Part shown: positions 11,793-29,314 of the stretch, piece by piece
Layout: every line of letters begins with the position of its first letter
Position numbering within the stretch: the stretch's first letter is position 1
From: Membranipora membranacea
Taxonomy: Eukaryota > Bryozoa > Gymnolaemata > Cheilostomatida > Membraniporidae
NCBI GenBank assembly: GCA_914767715.1
Contig: OU612068.1
Location: 5,084,001-5,148,000 of the forward strand
DNA length: 64,000 nt
Direction of reading: 5' to 3'
Notes under the pieces: model-generated
What the model was told of the DNA's origin: nothing
Databases searched by the model: none
The model's input: the letters and a program-made list of their open reading frames with translations, nothing else
Translations under genes and position numbers: made by a program

Positions 11793-13224
11793 TCAACCTG
11801 AAAATTGAAGCCAAAATATTATCACTTTCATTGTTCTGTTTGATTACAGCAGTCTTGACACTTGAACAGTTTCAACACCATATGATCAATTAAAATCAAA
11901 GTGTGGCTGTATAGCCCAAACTACGTCAAGTTATTCCTCTCACCCTCGTTACAGGCCACCCATCGAGTGTTTGCCCCATGCCATGACAAAAACTCCAAAG
12001 ACTGCATTTTACATAGCACCTGAAATTCAATAATATTCGGTTAAATATTTGAATAAAAAGTGTACATAGTGTTCAACTTGAGATAATCTAAAGGCTAAGC
12101 AAACATTAACCACTGTACTTACTGGAAGTCCGATGATCTAACCACTCCAGAGTGGCAGCGGCTTGAAAAATTCTTTGTCAATTGAATATTTGAAACCAAT
12201 TAATCTAGAAAATGGATCTCTGACTGGCATTATTGCTACATGCAGCAGCAAAACTCTATCCATGCAACTCTAAGACTATTGTCTAATACACTAAGAGTGA
12301 GAGTTTATTGCACTTCTCATATCCTCTATAACTGGATATTGTTTTTAATTGAATGTATTTCTCTATTCATGAGATAATAGAAATATTGAAAGTTAATATT
12401 TTCCTACAACTAACTGACAAAAGTCGCTGATTTCAATTTTCCTTGTCTTATCAGCAAAATTTCTGTTTATATTCCTAAAACAAAGAACACACATACTAGC
12501 TTGCGTAAGTCGTAGTTGGGATTTGATTTAATTTATTAAATGGACTAACCAGGAGATGAAGAAAGTTGGTTCACACTGCTACTGTTTAGGGCATCTATAG
12601 TGTGAATCAAAATTTTAATCGTCATTTCCAAAACATTGTAACAATATGGCTGATTGATAAGTCTCTGGGTTGTTTTTGCGAGTTGATATTGGTAGTTCGA
12701 ACTGTGACAACTTTACAGACTGAAGAAAATGATAGAATGATACTATGATAATCATTAATGTTTATTTCTTCAATATTTTTTGGGTATAATTCAGAAACAT
12801 CAGTAAAATAGAAAATATATATTTTGGTTCAGTGAAGATACATAGTTGATCGCTCCAACAATGATTATTTAGGGTATTAGATTATCTACTCAAATGATAG
12901 TCTATGCAGGACACTCTGGCAGTTCTTCGACAGGTCGATGAATCTTTTTCCATCGAGCAGCTGATGCTGATGGAGAGTAACAATAGCTGATAGTAACCCA
13001 TTTGAATGATCTTTGATGAGCAATTTTCAACCCCTGATAAAATAAGGCATGATGCAGTTACTTGGTAGCTTTTAGTTTGGTTTTACTTTAGAAACGAACT
13101 GTTTCTGGTGAAAGTGAGAAACCTTTTCGTAGCTCTCCTCTACAGAGAGGCTTTAAATCAAGGCGCCTTATTTTACTGTGATATTATCTTGGGTAAGTCT
13201 GGAAGTAGTGATATGACCGAGAAT
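11793..13224. other. Intergenic region between the 405-aa gene and CCDC113
   Basis: This stretch holds the promoter and any 5' exon of the 405-aa gene and the 3' UTR of CCDC113. One minus-strand segment near 11955-12017 has splice-like borders and an open frame of about 20 codons, but nothing conserved. I see no other gene. Confidence 0.5.
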
Positions 13225-16200
13225 CTACACAAGCAGCTGTGAGTTAGTCTGGCTCTCTATCTGTATCTTAGCCCAGCTTTTCCTGTGAGTGTTGAGCGCC
13301 ATCTGGAAGTATGATAAAAAATGACAACCCTGAAACTTTATACTAGGAGTTATGCTCTAATTGTACAATATGGGATAACTCACATTAATTATTAATAAGT
13401 TCTGGACCTGAAAATTCTGTTCACTTTCTCAATCAGCACAGAAGGACAAGGTACTTGTGAAGCTACCATAATATTCAAAAGACATTAATACTTCATAGTT
13501 ACTAATTAAAGCAAAATATGGGTGTACAGTGAGATTACATTAGTAGAGTTTCTTGTTTAAATTACACATTTATTTTTTTACCTCAGCAATGTCAACCTTT
13601 CTCTCCCAGCTTTTGACTTTCTTATTCAGCTCATACAGACCTGCTTTCTCTGTGACATATTCCATCACTTCAGGTACCTAACAATCATACAGAAAAAATA
13701 CAATCACACATGAATGCCTATGAAAGCATGGTTTTCTGCTGATGATTACAAACTTGGTTTCTTACTTGGACACTAGAACAGGACATGGAACAATGACTGA
13801 CTTAAACTGACATAAGCGCAAGCTTCTCCATGGCTGAAGATTACGAGTTACCTGGATATGCTGCTCCGCATAAAGCTATTAAAATGTCAGTTGATTTACC
13901 TTACTGCTATCTACATCAATTTCATGAGACATGTGTAACAACTTATTCATTCTGCACAAGGACAACTCAGCACCATGCAGTAGTAGCGATAAAAGGTTTC
14001 CTGCTAAGCTCAAAGAATCATATTATAAGCTGAAGGAAGCTAACCTTGTAATCACTAAGCTGCTGTCTGTATTTTTTGTTAATTTGTTCAGCCTTAGCTC
14101 GATCTTCTTCAACCATTCTGGTCTCAGCATCGATTCTAGTCAGCAGCTCATTCCTCGAACCTGTCTCGGTTTTCAATCTGTCTGACTCAAGAGTTAATGT
14201 GTGTAGCTTTTTCTGTGAAAGAGATGCGCCATATTTGTTGTGTTAAATTGAGAAAATTAAACTTTCCCATAATCATACATGAATATACTACAATGCTACA
14301 GAATATTCAGAATATTCGTTAACCAGCAGAAGAAAGCTAACTTTTGCTTTGATTTCCTCCATACCTTGTAAGAATTCAGAACTTGGAGCGTGTTGGTTGC
14401 CATCAGTTTGAGGCGTAGCAGATCTTGGTTTCTCTCCTCGATTTTCTCCAGGTACTGGCTGTTCTCGATTTTCAGTTGCTGGAAGTCCACCTCATTGAGC
14501 ACCTCACCCATCTCCTCCTTCTGTTTGAGCTGCATGTGAAGCTTCTTCTTCTGCACCTTAAGGGTCGAGTTTTTCAGCCTTAGCTTGCCGACTAGTGTCT
14601 CCTGAAATGTTATACCCCTCATTAAAGCAAGGTCAATATACTATTGTCCTTTACTTGTACAAAGATTGAAGGAAATCTACGTTTAGTCATTTATCAAAGT
14701 GGAACCGCTAGATTAACAAACCAAGAATGAACTATTTCAAGGTCTCAAATGGCTGTGAGTCAGATTTTGTGTCATTCCAGGCGCCTGAGAACAAGTGTGA
14801 TTGAAAATGGAATACAAAAACAAATCCCGCTTACAGCCATTTGAGCCCTCAAAATAAGTTTAACCAACATAAACATCAGAACAAATGTTATCCTGATTAC
14901 ATGAAATCAGCCTACCTCTGAGGCATGATCTGCAATATAAGAAAACTGGTAAACAGCTCAAGCTTACATGCTAGAATATGTTACGATAACGGAACTAGGA
15001 CCAAATCCCGATCTGTTGAATGACCACTTCAAAAAAAATGAATTAAATAAATAAATTCAGGCTCTGAAGAAGACGAAAAAGGAGACAGACGTAGGCAGAG
15101 AATTTAATCAACAACAGCCAAGCTACAATTCCATCAACTCACCCTGCCTCTCAGCTTGTCTTCAAAGTATCTTGTAACTTTCTCGGCGACCACTTTGCTT
15201 GTTTGGTTGTTGACCGATCCCTTAACGATATCGCGATCAAACTCGTAATGTGACTTCCTTATTTCAGCTAATCTCAATTCAGCTTCCTCCATGACCGCCT
15301 GAAGTGTATAGTAAGACATGTGTAACTAGCAATTCTTCTTCTATTAGTTTCATTCAACTTATCTTATACAACCTACTTTGAATATCACCTTAATCACTGC
15401 AATTACAATGGACACTTTTCTGCCCGCTACTAGGTCGCTTGGGCATTAAAATGTCGTAGAATACGGTAGCAAAGCTGGTATTTGCAGAACAATAGATAAT
15501 TGGTCTGTTTACCTTGTGTGTGTCAACAATCTTCTCCGACTCTTCCATATGCCTCGTTTTATCCTCTTTAATCTCCTCAATCTCACGCTGTGATATGTCA
15601 CATTTCTGCTCAGCCCTAAGTCGCTGCATCTTATCAATGTGGGAGCTTCTTGACCTTGATCGATTCCTGGAAAAATGGTGAAAGTGTTCAACTGTGAATT
15701 GTAATATAAATAGCCATTTCACTGTCTGTAAATTCTGTCATTGGTATACAGGCATTAACATGCATCTGTTAATGTTTTGAACAGTGAGATTAATTTACCT
15801 ATTTCCTCTACCCACTGGAGCATTCTGCGTTGTGGAGCTTTGGGAAGCTTGTGCTGCAGGCTGAGCGGCATCAAGATCTCTTGGTTCTATACGTTTGATG
15901 TATTTTTCAAACATCGATGTTTCTGCTCCGAGGATTTCATTTGCTCGACTAGAAAGAGATTGGAGTGAAAAAGGTGTTAGTAAGGACTCTGCTTTTCGTA
16001 ATAGATCTTGTCTATTGAATAATTTGATCTAGAAGTGCCAAAGGTCCAACGCAGGCTCAGTGGCCAATCATAAATTGCAGATCAGATCCTTAGCTTGTGA
16101 ATCAAGAGCTCTGGACAGTATTGGTATTTCATTTGAAGTCAGGGGGGCCTACCTGTAAACCATGATTATCTCCTTACATATTTGACTTCTTGTTATTCAG

Positions 16201-16406
16201 TTGTCATGACATAATTGTTAAAGACTTATTCATCCTGCTCCTAGTGCAGTGCATGATTAAACTACTTGAGCTGTCTAGATCAGAATCTAGGTTACTTACA
16301 GAGTTGTTTCCACAAGTTCCTCAAGTTTGTCATATGAAAGGTCTTGCAAAGGATCATCTTGTGCCTCATTACTAGTATCAATGCTCATAGTCTCTGATTC
16401 AGTCAT
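13225..16406 (-). CDS. CCDC113: CCDC113 / CFAP263 coiled-coil ciliary protein, eight exons
   Basis: Exons right to left are 16300-16406, 15799-15948, 15513-15666, 15143-15298, 14365-14601, 14045-14212, 13582-13677 and 13225-13302, summing to 381 aa; human CCDC113 is about the same length. The protein is almost entirely coiled coil after an acidic N-terminus (MTESETMSIDTSNEAQDDPL). Family-diagnostic blocks are AEQKCDISQREIEE, AVMEEAELRLAEI, YEFDRDIV, KLRLKNSTLKVQKKKL, GEVLNEVDFQQLKIEN and WERKVDIAE followed by MALNTHRKSW in the last exon. Known members act in motile-cilium and centriolar-satellite assembly. The gene is divergent from the CK2 alpha gene, 1.7 kb away, and both lie beside CFAP20. 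Confidence 0.94.
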
Positions 16407-18120
16407 TGTTTATGTGGATTACTGTCAGCGTAAAATGCAAAATAGATATGGACAGCATAGGAGAGGATAGGGAATATGTACAAGTTGCTATGACAACATA
16501 AGGAAAATAGAATGCAGCCTACAAAATACTTATTTCATCCAAAAGTTTGTACTCAAAAGGTCAGATAATATGTCTAATTATACACTCATGGATTGAGCAA
16601 AATAATTGCAGTTTTATCATACAAATTTTGGTTCAAAATAAACAAAGCTGGGGGTTTGTTTTCTTTTACAGTGATTTTATTAGAGACTTTTCCTCGTGCC
16701 TGACCTCGTTCTCGCGTCACCACCCGGGGACGGCCATTTTGACTAACAAAAGGCAGAGAAAAAATTTCCACTCCAGGAAATTGGCAGCATTATACTGCCC
16801 TGTCTAGTCAAATGAACCAATTGTCACTCATGGTAAGTTGAAATATGTCAAACTCGCTATTATTCTCCATCTCAATGTAAAGATATACCCCCAGAATGTT
16901 TTGAGGGTGGTGATAAAAGTCCACTTCAGATCAATGAGTGAGTTGAAAAAAAGAAATAAGACAAGAAAGAATAGCCTCACTTGTTAGTTCATATCAAACT
17001 AGATAGGTAGGCGTTATATAAATTGTTTTGAGGTCCAATTTGACACTGCTATGGGGAGTCAAACAAATCACTGTGCATGCCATGTAATGCTTTCCATTCA
17101 ATGTCAGGTGGTATGAAAGCTTGGCAACTAAGCAACAAATCATATCTAAACAAACAGGAAACCCATTCTTCTCATGCTTGGCCTGATGACTAAATAAATG
17201 AAGATTTGATCAGGTAGTTCTTTCATCTAGTATGGTTTGGCCTCATCCCACCTTGCACATTTTTGCTTCTCAAATTTGTAATAACTGTTACTACACACAT
17301 GCTGTTGTCTTCTCAAGCAGTTTGAGTTAGTGTTACAATTTTCATAGTCTTGTAGCCAATTTTTCTGTTTCAAATATTTTTTCATAGGTCAGGAGATAAA
17401 ACATAGCCCTGTGCCATTAGCCACTGAGTCATAGCCTTCCATGTGTCTGATCCCTTGTTGTGACTTTTCTTTCTCATTGTGTACAAATTGATTTGGCCGA
17501 AACATTCTGGGTTCACTACCAAACTGATGTCAGTATTTTTACATTATTTTTTGTCAATGCCCCTTGTGCCGATTATGTAAAATGTTAAAAAACAGCCCAT
17601 GTAAGACCAATGATGAGTAATCGGTCATCAAACCATGATACAATGGAATGTTTGTACTCCTGAATGACATACCAGATCTGAATTTTGTGTTGATCTTGTG
17701 TAAGATCCGTCCATGCTCATAACAGCACACTTCACTGACACTTTGTTCAAATCATGATCATGTTGAAAGCTTATAAATGTCGCCCAAAACTGTAATGTAA
17801 ATTTCTATATACCTGGTACCTATGCAGTTCATGGCATCCCTTGGTCTTCATATCTGTAGAAATGTCTGAACATACATAGGCTTATTTGCTGGTCATAGTT
17901 ACCACAAATATCAGATGGTTGACCCCTCATGCTTTTCCTCAGGTTGAGATACGTTATGGTAACATTAGATAATTAATCTTTGCAGTGACTCTGCTGGGTG
18001 CTTCATATGAGCTAGACTTTCACCATCAGTATAGCCTCAACAAGCTTTATCTGGAGGGGTTCAAAGAGAATTCTCACCACTTATAGTGTACCTTCTAAGT
18101 CATACCGGTTCTTGGCAGCC
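16407..18120. promoter_or_regulatory. Divergent CCDC113/CK2 alpha intergenic region with CpG-rich patch near 16690-16745
   Basis: The two start codons diverge across 1.7 kb. A GC- and CpG-rich patch at about 16690-16745, ending in a CGGCCATTTTG YY1-like motif, stands out from AT-rich surroundings about 300 bp upstream of the CCDC113 start and could be a TATA-less core promoter. Nothing coding was seen. Assignment to one gene or both is inference. Confidence 0.4.
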
Positions 18121-22247
<4,127 letters not shown>

Positions 22248-23914
22248 ACTACTACTGATATCTGTTCAGCCTCTCCCACATTTCCTCTTCAAGATGTGCT
22301 ACAAAACCTCGCGTCGTCGCCGCCGCTGATAACAATACACTACAACTCTACACTGCACCACCACAACTCAATGATTTACCCTTAGCTCTGTGGGGGGATT
22401 ACAGCTTAGTAGCACACACAGTATCTTTTTTTTTTACAGTCGACCAATAGCATGATGACTGAATAGTGTGCTTGTGATAATACACTAAGGAGAGCTAAGG
22501 TAACAGCCAGCTACCCACAGTACAATGATATGACATTGATTAACCTTCACAGTTATTGAGTTGTTTAGGAAAGACTAACCGGGCCAATCACTCTTTTTTT
22601 CCGTTTATATATGGTGTTATTTTTTGTTGGCGACTTAGATGGCAATTATTTGTCATACACTGCTCTCATCGCGTTATGCCTGTACGAGGGCGTTCTGTTG
22701 CGCTCAGCTAAATACTACTTTTCTTGTAAATATATGAGACCTATCATTTTGTGTCAGTATATTTACTGCCTTAAAGTTGTTTAAATTTAATACAAAAATA
22801 AAGAAATCCAAGCAAGTTTGTTGTACATACAGTAAACATACAGTAAATGACTAATGTCGACCTGTTGATTAGATGAAAGACTTACATTTGTAATCAGATC
22901 AACCTATCCACTAGATGCCATACTATATGAACGATCAATTGAATGATTGTCAACTTTATTTGGGTTGACGATTATATGATTTAAACTGTACTGGAAGTGG
23001 GAGGAGTATTAGGACACCACATTTTAAATAAAATAACAGATTTCAAATTATTTGTTCTTTTTGCATATGACTTTGACTTGGTTAGATTCTGTTGAAGATA
23101 CTTCCACAAAGATAATGTTAGTCGGTTTATGATATTTCGTTCTTAGTATCAACATCTTGCATCTGTCGGCACAGGTTATCAAACCAAGTCGTAGTGGTGT
23201 CGCCAAGCAAGTAATCGACCATTGCTCATCAAGGCAAACCATGCTATCTCTAATCAACCCTAAAATCATACTACTCTCACAAAGAGGTACTAATTGAGGC
23301 TCCAATCATCCTAGTCCAGGTGGGAATCAAGAGATAAGTGCAATAGCTATCAATGAATGAATAGTACAATTCTATGGTAGCTAGGAGAGTATACCACCCG
23401 TGATTGCTCTCCCTGGCCGTAGCAATAAATATATTGTTGTAGAATAGAGGCATTTTTTAGAACAATAATAATAATAATTCTTAGGTGGGATTGTCCTCTC
23501 ATGTATCAATTTTGCTGAATATAAAAAAGTGTTAGTAAAACAACAAAGAAAACTTTGTTACTCAGCCTTGACCCGTCACCTAGAGCCTCATCACATTTAA
23601 AAAACAAGCTCTAAAATAATTTGTGGTTTGAGTACATTGAATGCATCATGAGTTGTGATACAAAGTAATATTGAGTGAACACAATCCAAGAAATTAGCTT
23701 ATGACATTTTGAATTATATTTATATTACACACATGTTATGTTTTTCTTCTTAGCAACATAATATCAGTGCGCCATAGCTACTCCAAGTTCATTGTACACA
23801 CAACCACACACTCACTAGGCAACTCTCAGCTCAACAGCAGGGTCAACATCTAGTCTACCTATCTCTATATTCCTGCCTAACCAACAGCCTGCACTTCTGT
23901 CTAGTATCACCAAG
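22248..23914. other. CK2 alpha 3' UTR and CFAP20 upstream region
   Basis: About 550 bp of probable CK2 alpha 3' UTR reaches AATAAA at 22797. A second AATAAA near 23024-23032 is possible. The remainder holds the CFAP20 promoter. There is no coding exon or TATA box that I can support. Confidence 0.5.
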
Positions 23915-25828
23915 ATGTTCAAGAACACATTCCAGAGTGGGTTCTTGTCCATTCTATACAGTATAGGCAGTAAACCTCTCCAAATATGGGACAAAAAGGT
24001 GAGTCTGGGAGTTGGACATTTTGTTTTTTTTGTTTGGCTAAAATATTCCATTGATTTGGATTATCTCACAAATTAAGCAACTAAGTTTTCTTCTGCTTGA
24101 AAAAACATATCGTTTGTTTCCCTCTAGGAAATTTCTAATACTTAGAGATAAAACTCATCACTCACATTCCTATCACTAAGGAGATGGTATCACTCATTCA
24201 TTGCTAGCACACTATACATACATACATACATACATACATACATACTTGGAATGAAACATCTTTTTTTTTTCACTTTAGGTTAGAAATGGACACATCAAGC
24301 GTATCACAGACACAGATATTCAGTCACTAGTCCTAGAGCTAGCTGGAACAAATGTCAGGTAAGCTCATTTACTTATTGTTACAAGGCTATCCAAGATGTA
24401 GCTCCCTCATTGCTCTTCTAGTATATGATTAAATTAATGAGGATTTACCAGAAACTTTGTCTAATCTGCCTCCCTTAATATTACAAGAAAATACTAGGCA
24501 ATTGCGGATTGATTGAACTGCTTACACAAAGCACAAAGTTTATGCTCACGGGAAGATCCAATGTTTACAATTCCGTTTACAGCACCACATTCATCACCTG
24601 TCCTGCTGATCCAAAGAAGACACTCGGAATCAAGCTGCCATTCTTAGTTATGATCATCAAAAACTTGAAGAAATATTTCACATTTGAAGTACAGGTAAGC
24701 CTATGATAGATAAGATACTGTGTTCTTGACAATATTATGTTCTTTTGCCCTTTCATGTAGAAAGAGTGGTTTGAAATACTGGTTCATTTAAGTTGGTTTG
24801 TTTAGAAAAGTCGAAGTGGTAGCATGTGATCAGTTATGGTCTTGCTGATTAGATAGGAGCCGTTTTAGGGCTGTTTCTGTCATTCAAATTTCTCTGCTTG
24901 TGACAAAATATATCACAAATTTCCGAATGTTTACAGGTATTAGATGATAAGAATGTGAGGAGGCGATTCCGAGCTAGTAACTATCAGAGTACGACTAGAG
25001 TAAAGCCATTTATCTGCACCATGCCTATGAGATTGGACGACGGGTGGAATCAAATTCAGTTTAACTTATCAGACTTCACAAGGAGAGCCTATGGTACTAA
25101 CTATATAGAGACACTCAGAGTACAGGTAAATCTTACACATCCATATGTTTTGTTGTTTAATACTCAGTGTCGTCTCCTGGGAATAATTCATATCAAGTTT
25201 GGACAAACTCACCCAAATCTCAGGGTTACTCACCCATTTCACTCGAGGGGGCAAATTTAATAACAGGCAAGTTGGATCAACTTTTACTAAAAGTTTATTT
25301 GCCAGAAATTATGTGTTTAGCTCTAAAAGGCCCATAGCTAGATTAAGTGGCCTCAAACACTGTAGTTGAATAATCCATGCTATTTATATACCTTAAAACG
25401 CTCCCCTGCCTTTTAACTCTACGGCCCTGTCTACTCACCTGATTTTGTGGTACACTGCTGCTAGTATGATGGAGGAGATGATTCAAAACATGCGAATTAG
25501 TAATAAGTCCTAAGCCATATAATTAGGTTAACCACACTCAACCTTAATTGAAACTTCATTTGTGTTTTTCTCCTGGGCCTCCCTGCTCACATACATCCAG
25601 TTGTGGAGTTTCAACTTCAGCCTAGTTGTCGGTCCCTTGTAACTGGGATGATAACTCCTGATTTATAACAGACAAAAATATTTCGCGTCAATATAATAAA
25701 CATTTTTTAACTATTTACAGATTCACGCTAACTGCAGAATTAGAAGAGTTTACTTCTCAGACAGACTGTACTCTGAGGATGAACTTCCACCAGAGTTTAA
25801 GCTTTATCTGCCTGTGCAGAAGAAATAG
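23915..25828 (+). CDS. CFAP20: CFAP20 (BUG22/GTL3) axonemal inner-junction protein, five exons
   Basis: Exons are 23915-23998, 24279-24358, 24583-24694, 24937-25125 and 25721-25828, giving 190 aa against 193 in human. Identity is extreme: [129 protein letters not shown]20 is a microtubule inner-junction component of ciliary doublets and also influences tubulin modification and cilium length. An AATAAA lies at 26085-26090. It is transcribed in the same direction as CK2 alpha and follows it. Confidence 0.98.
24214..24245. repeat. (ATAC)n microsatellite in CFAP20 intron 1
   Basis: About eight uninterrupted ATAC/CATA units lie shortly before the exon 2 acceptor. Confidence 0.95.
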
Positions 25829-26773
25829 TCATCTGAACTGATCTATACTCATCATTGCCAACATATCTAATCCAACAGGGCATGGCTTCAAATAAAAACA
25901 TTAATTACAGAGCAGGATAAGACTTTCCGTGGCCACTTTTCCTCAAGATTACCAGAATTTCATTAAAATAAACATAGTCTGCCTATATCAGTTCCGGTCA
26001 CCTTCAGTTTTTGAAGTTGCTTGTTACATTTTGATGTATTTCCCATGTACATAATGTTTACTACGGTTATATTCATTTTACCATAATAAAATATTTATAA
26101 ATGCTCCATTATGTTGTCATTGAGCTACTACACTTATTATTAGGTGTTTGGTCCAATAGTTGTGGCTGGATTCTCCACTCTTGTGAATAATCCAGGCTAT
26201 GGGCGATTGAAAAATAGCTTCGAGCAATCTGATAATTTCAAGTGGTATGAAATGGTTTTATTATACCATCTGTAATAACAACTAGTCCTCTATCTCTTTG
26301 TACCAGCATTTGTTAACTCAATCAAATCAGCACAGTGTAAAATGTTGCCATAGTTCACTGAACTTGGTCTGCCAAAGAGTGAAGCCAGGGCAACAACTCC
26401 TATTAATTAAAAACCAAGCTTTAAAAAATGAAAATTTTTCTTCTGACCAAATCAGTCTTCAGTGCTTGCACCCACAGCCCTTGATGGTGTCCGTGAAGGT
26501 GATTGCGGCTGTTTAGCAGGGAGACTGGTCTATAAAATAAGCAAGCCACTGTCATTTTAAACAAGCTTGCAGTCTCTGAAAAGTGCCGTGCTTGTGAATT
26601 TCCAGACATGAGAGAAGACAACCATTATTAAGTCTAAACATAACATATGATATAATATATATATATATACTTTTGTTGTCAGCAACAATTCATTTTTACA
26701 AATGTTTTTCATGATGTGACATAGATGGCAAAAAAGAAAAATGATACAAACAAAGATTCATCAAAAAATAAGA
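25829..26773. other. CFAP20 3' UTR and intergenic DNA
   Basis: The first 260 bp are the CFAP20 3' UTR. The rest is AT-rich with an (AT)n run near 26652-26670. No gene is seen. Confidence 0.5.
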
Positions 26774-27201
26774 CTATGACAATGAACTGAAAAAATGTTG
26801 CATTAGCCTTTTCTTAAACATATTCAAAGTAAGGGTGCTTCTCAATGTAGAGGGTAAAATATTAAAGTTTGTTGCTATTTTGTGGTTTAAGTTGTCTAAT
26901 GGAGGTTTAAGTAAGTGTGTATCTCTTCTTGGAAATCGGTGCGGTGTGGTAACAAAAAAATCAGAGATGTATGGAGGTGATATTCAGAAAACTTCTACGT
27001 AACACCATGTAGATAAGTTGCAGGCATTTTCTCTTGCAGCCATTGAAAAATTTTCTGTGTTTTCCCATTAGAATAAGCCAAAATCTCAACGGCTAACACA
27101 GTATAGCGATAAAGTCCCAATAATTCGGCTAGTTTGTTTTTGCCACTGCTACTTGCCAGCCATATTAGCTGTGTCCTGTCTCTCTCATTTATATGTTTCA
27201 C
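26774..27201 (-). pseudogene. 3' remnant of a non-LTR retrotransposon reverse transcriptase ORF
   Basis: On the minus strand, an open stretch from about 26970 to the TAG at 26774-26776 reads PPYISDFFV, then RRDTHLL and ILPSTLRSTLTLNMFKKRL. This spacing matches the C-terminus of LINE polymerases (LP.YL.DLF, R...L, W..LP...R....L..FK..L). An adjoining 68-codon frame at 26995-27201 is in a different phase with a stop between, so the copy is broken. No 5' part, endonuclease or intact RT core is present. The wider family cannot be told from this fragment. Confidence 0.5.
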
Positions 27202-27508
27202 ACTCAGTTAGTTTATTTTTATGATTTCATTTTACATGGTGTACAAATAGTCTTGGTAAAAGCGACCGGAGGTGAAAAACCTTGCCGCTTGCCGCATTTA
27301 CAATTGCATTTTACATAAGTAGGCCTACTAGTTTCAAATTTTTTATTCAGATATCAATAGGTTACCGAGATTTTTAGTTTAGTATGTCAAAGATCAATTT
27401 AGATCAGTGTTCAAATCTCTGAGAGTCTGGACAAGTACGTATGTTGAGTTTTTCATTCAAGTATTCCCTTGATATTCAGCGACTAAGCAGTAAATTGTAA
27501 TTGGAATT

Positions 27509-28314
27509 GGTAGAGACACGAGGGTCAGCAAATGTCAACTTTCTATACACCTTTGAAAAGCCATCGATCTACTGATTGCTAATAGCTCATCAAAAATGTG
27601 ATTGGATGATGTTGCGTAATTTTTATAAAGGAAATTAGGCCGAAAAGGCTGTTTTGGCAAAGTGGATGTCTAAGCTAATTTTTTTTGCTAGAACTTTCAA
27701 AACAGGTTATATTAATTCTTAGGTCCATCCTAATTTTCGGTTAAAAGTAATATATAATGAGCCCAAAGTGGTTTTTTACGTCACGTTATGATGTGTGTGT
27801 GTGATTTTTTAAATTTGATGATATAATGTGAAACTTTAAGCAATGATTTGAGATAAATTTAGTAAATAAGAGCCAAATTGTTTGCTATTTCCCACTGAAA
27901 TGCAGTTTAAATGACACACACGCCAACTTTCAGCAGTATAAAAAAATTATCAAGACCAGCACAGACCATCGAAGGTAGATACATTTGGCGTAATTTTTCC
28001 GTTACGCCAAAAATGCTGTCAAAAGGACCATTACTAAGGCCAGAAATTTACTTTTTGAAAATTCTCACATACGAAGCTGCTTTGATTAAGTATAGTACAA
28101 ACAGGAAATGCCAACAGAATACGGAACTGCGGATCAGTTGTTCATGATTTGCGTACCACAGAATACCCAAAAACGCCTTTAAAAGCCCCTTAAATTGGCT
28201 GTTTTGGGCATTCTGTTGTGCGCAATTCGGGGAAAACTGATACAAAATCAGTAGATCGACAGCTTTTCAACGGTGTATAGAAAGTTGACATTTGCTGACC
28301 CCGGTGTCTCTACC
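27509..28314. mobile_element. Non-autonomous DNA transposon with 69-bp terminal inverted repeats
   Basis: The left end 27509-27577 starts GGTAGAGACACGAGGGTCAG. The right end 28246-28314 is its inverted copy with only about five to six mismatches over 69 bp. The 806-bp interior has no credible transposase; its open frames are short and unlike proteins. An internal perfect hairpin TTTGGCGTAA / TTACGCCAAA sits at about 27985-28012. Flanks (GGAATT on the left, TTAAG on the right) do not give a clear target-site duplication, so superfamily is unresolved. Confidence 0.8.
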
Positions 28315-28855
28315 TTAAGTAGGACATTTTTAGCACTGCATTGTCCACTCTTGAATAAATGATAACTAACTCTATGGTTACAACCTCAAGTTCGGTAGGT
28401 AAATTAAGTAATTGTAGATAGTTAGAAATTGAGATCCTGAATGGTGGCAGAACAATATTTTACTTCAGTGCCAAAGGGTTCATATTATCGACAATCATTT
28501 CACATAATATGTAGAATAAGTGTTTTGTTGGCCCTACATAAAAGTCGCGAAGATATTACGGATAACTTATCACGATCTAAGCTATCATGTGAGAATAAGA
28601 GTTGATTCCTATACTTATTTACTATTTATATTTTTCCTGATCAAAATCACTTCGAACCCATTATCACTCAATTCACATAGGACCTACAAAGTGCTCTAGA
28701 ACCACCGAACCACATCCTCATACTGATAGCAGAGATGCATTCTGTCTGATTTTATCGATGCATTCTTCGAGTAGGATCGATTAATCTTGATCTTGATTTT
28801 ATATCCCTACCTGCTCCACGGAAATCACGAGACAATATAATGTCATGAGTATAGC

Positions 28856-29314
28856 ATGCCAGCTCTGTCTAGTTTAGATAACAAGACCAATACACTAGGA
28901 AACAGTATAGACAAGCGACCTCCAGGCTTTAGGTAAACATGTTTTTGTTTTATGCTAGTTTCCTCCTCAAAACAGATATCAGATAGTGGTATATTGTAAC
29001 AGGCTTTGAAATAGTAAATACTAGTCCCAATATTACATCATGAATATCATTTTCACAGACATCAGTTGCTGTTAGTCGAGGATGTTCTGGTATTAGCAAG
29101 GTTGTTATCAAGAAACCAGTGCTGAACTGTCTTTAATTATTTTATCTGATAAATAGAGGTTTAGCAAAGCTTACAGGATAAATGTTACAGAATTATTCTG
29201 ATACACATATTCTGATATAAAATTCCCAGTAGTATAGGTGGGTATATACCTTATTATAATAACTTAATTGTTTTTAGGCAGCAGCTGAGAACTGAGATGC
29301 TTGCGACTTACTGA
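28856..29314 (+). CDS. Tentative three-exon microprotein gene (51 aa)
   Basis: An ATG at 28856 opens an exon to 28932 (donor GTAAAC), followed in phase by 29059-29100 (acceptor TTTCACAG) and 29278-29314 (acceptor TTTTTAG), ending TGA. Both junctions are phase 2. The product begins MPALSSLDNKTNTLGNSIDK and ends QQLRTEMLATY, with a Leu/Val-rich helix (HQLLLVEDVLVLAR) in the middle that looks amphipathic. There is no signal peptide. I do not recognise it, and the second exon depends only on splice motifs and phase, so it may be chance. An AT-rich 1.5-kb region follows before the next gene. Confidence 0.35.

Noticed and set aside
11955-12017. Candidate CCDC113 last exon or 5' exon of the 405-aa gene
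   Set aside because: The frame and splice borders fit, but the residues are unlike CCDC113, whose true last exon (MALNTHRKSW) was found at 13225-13302.
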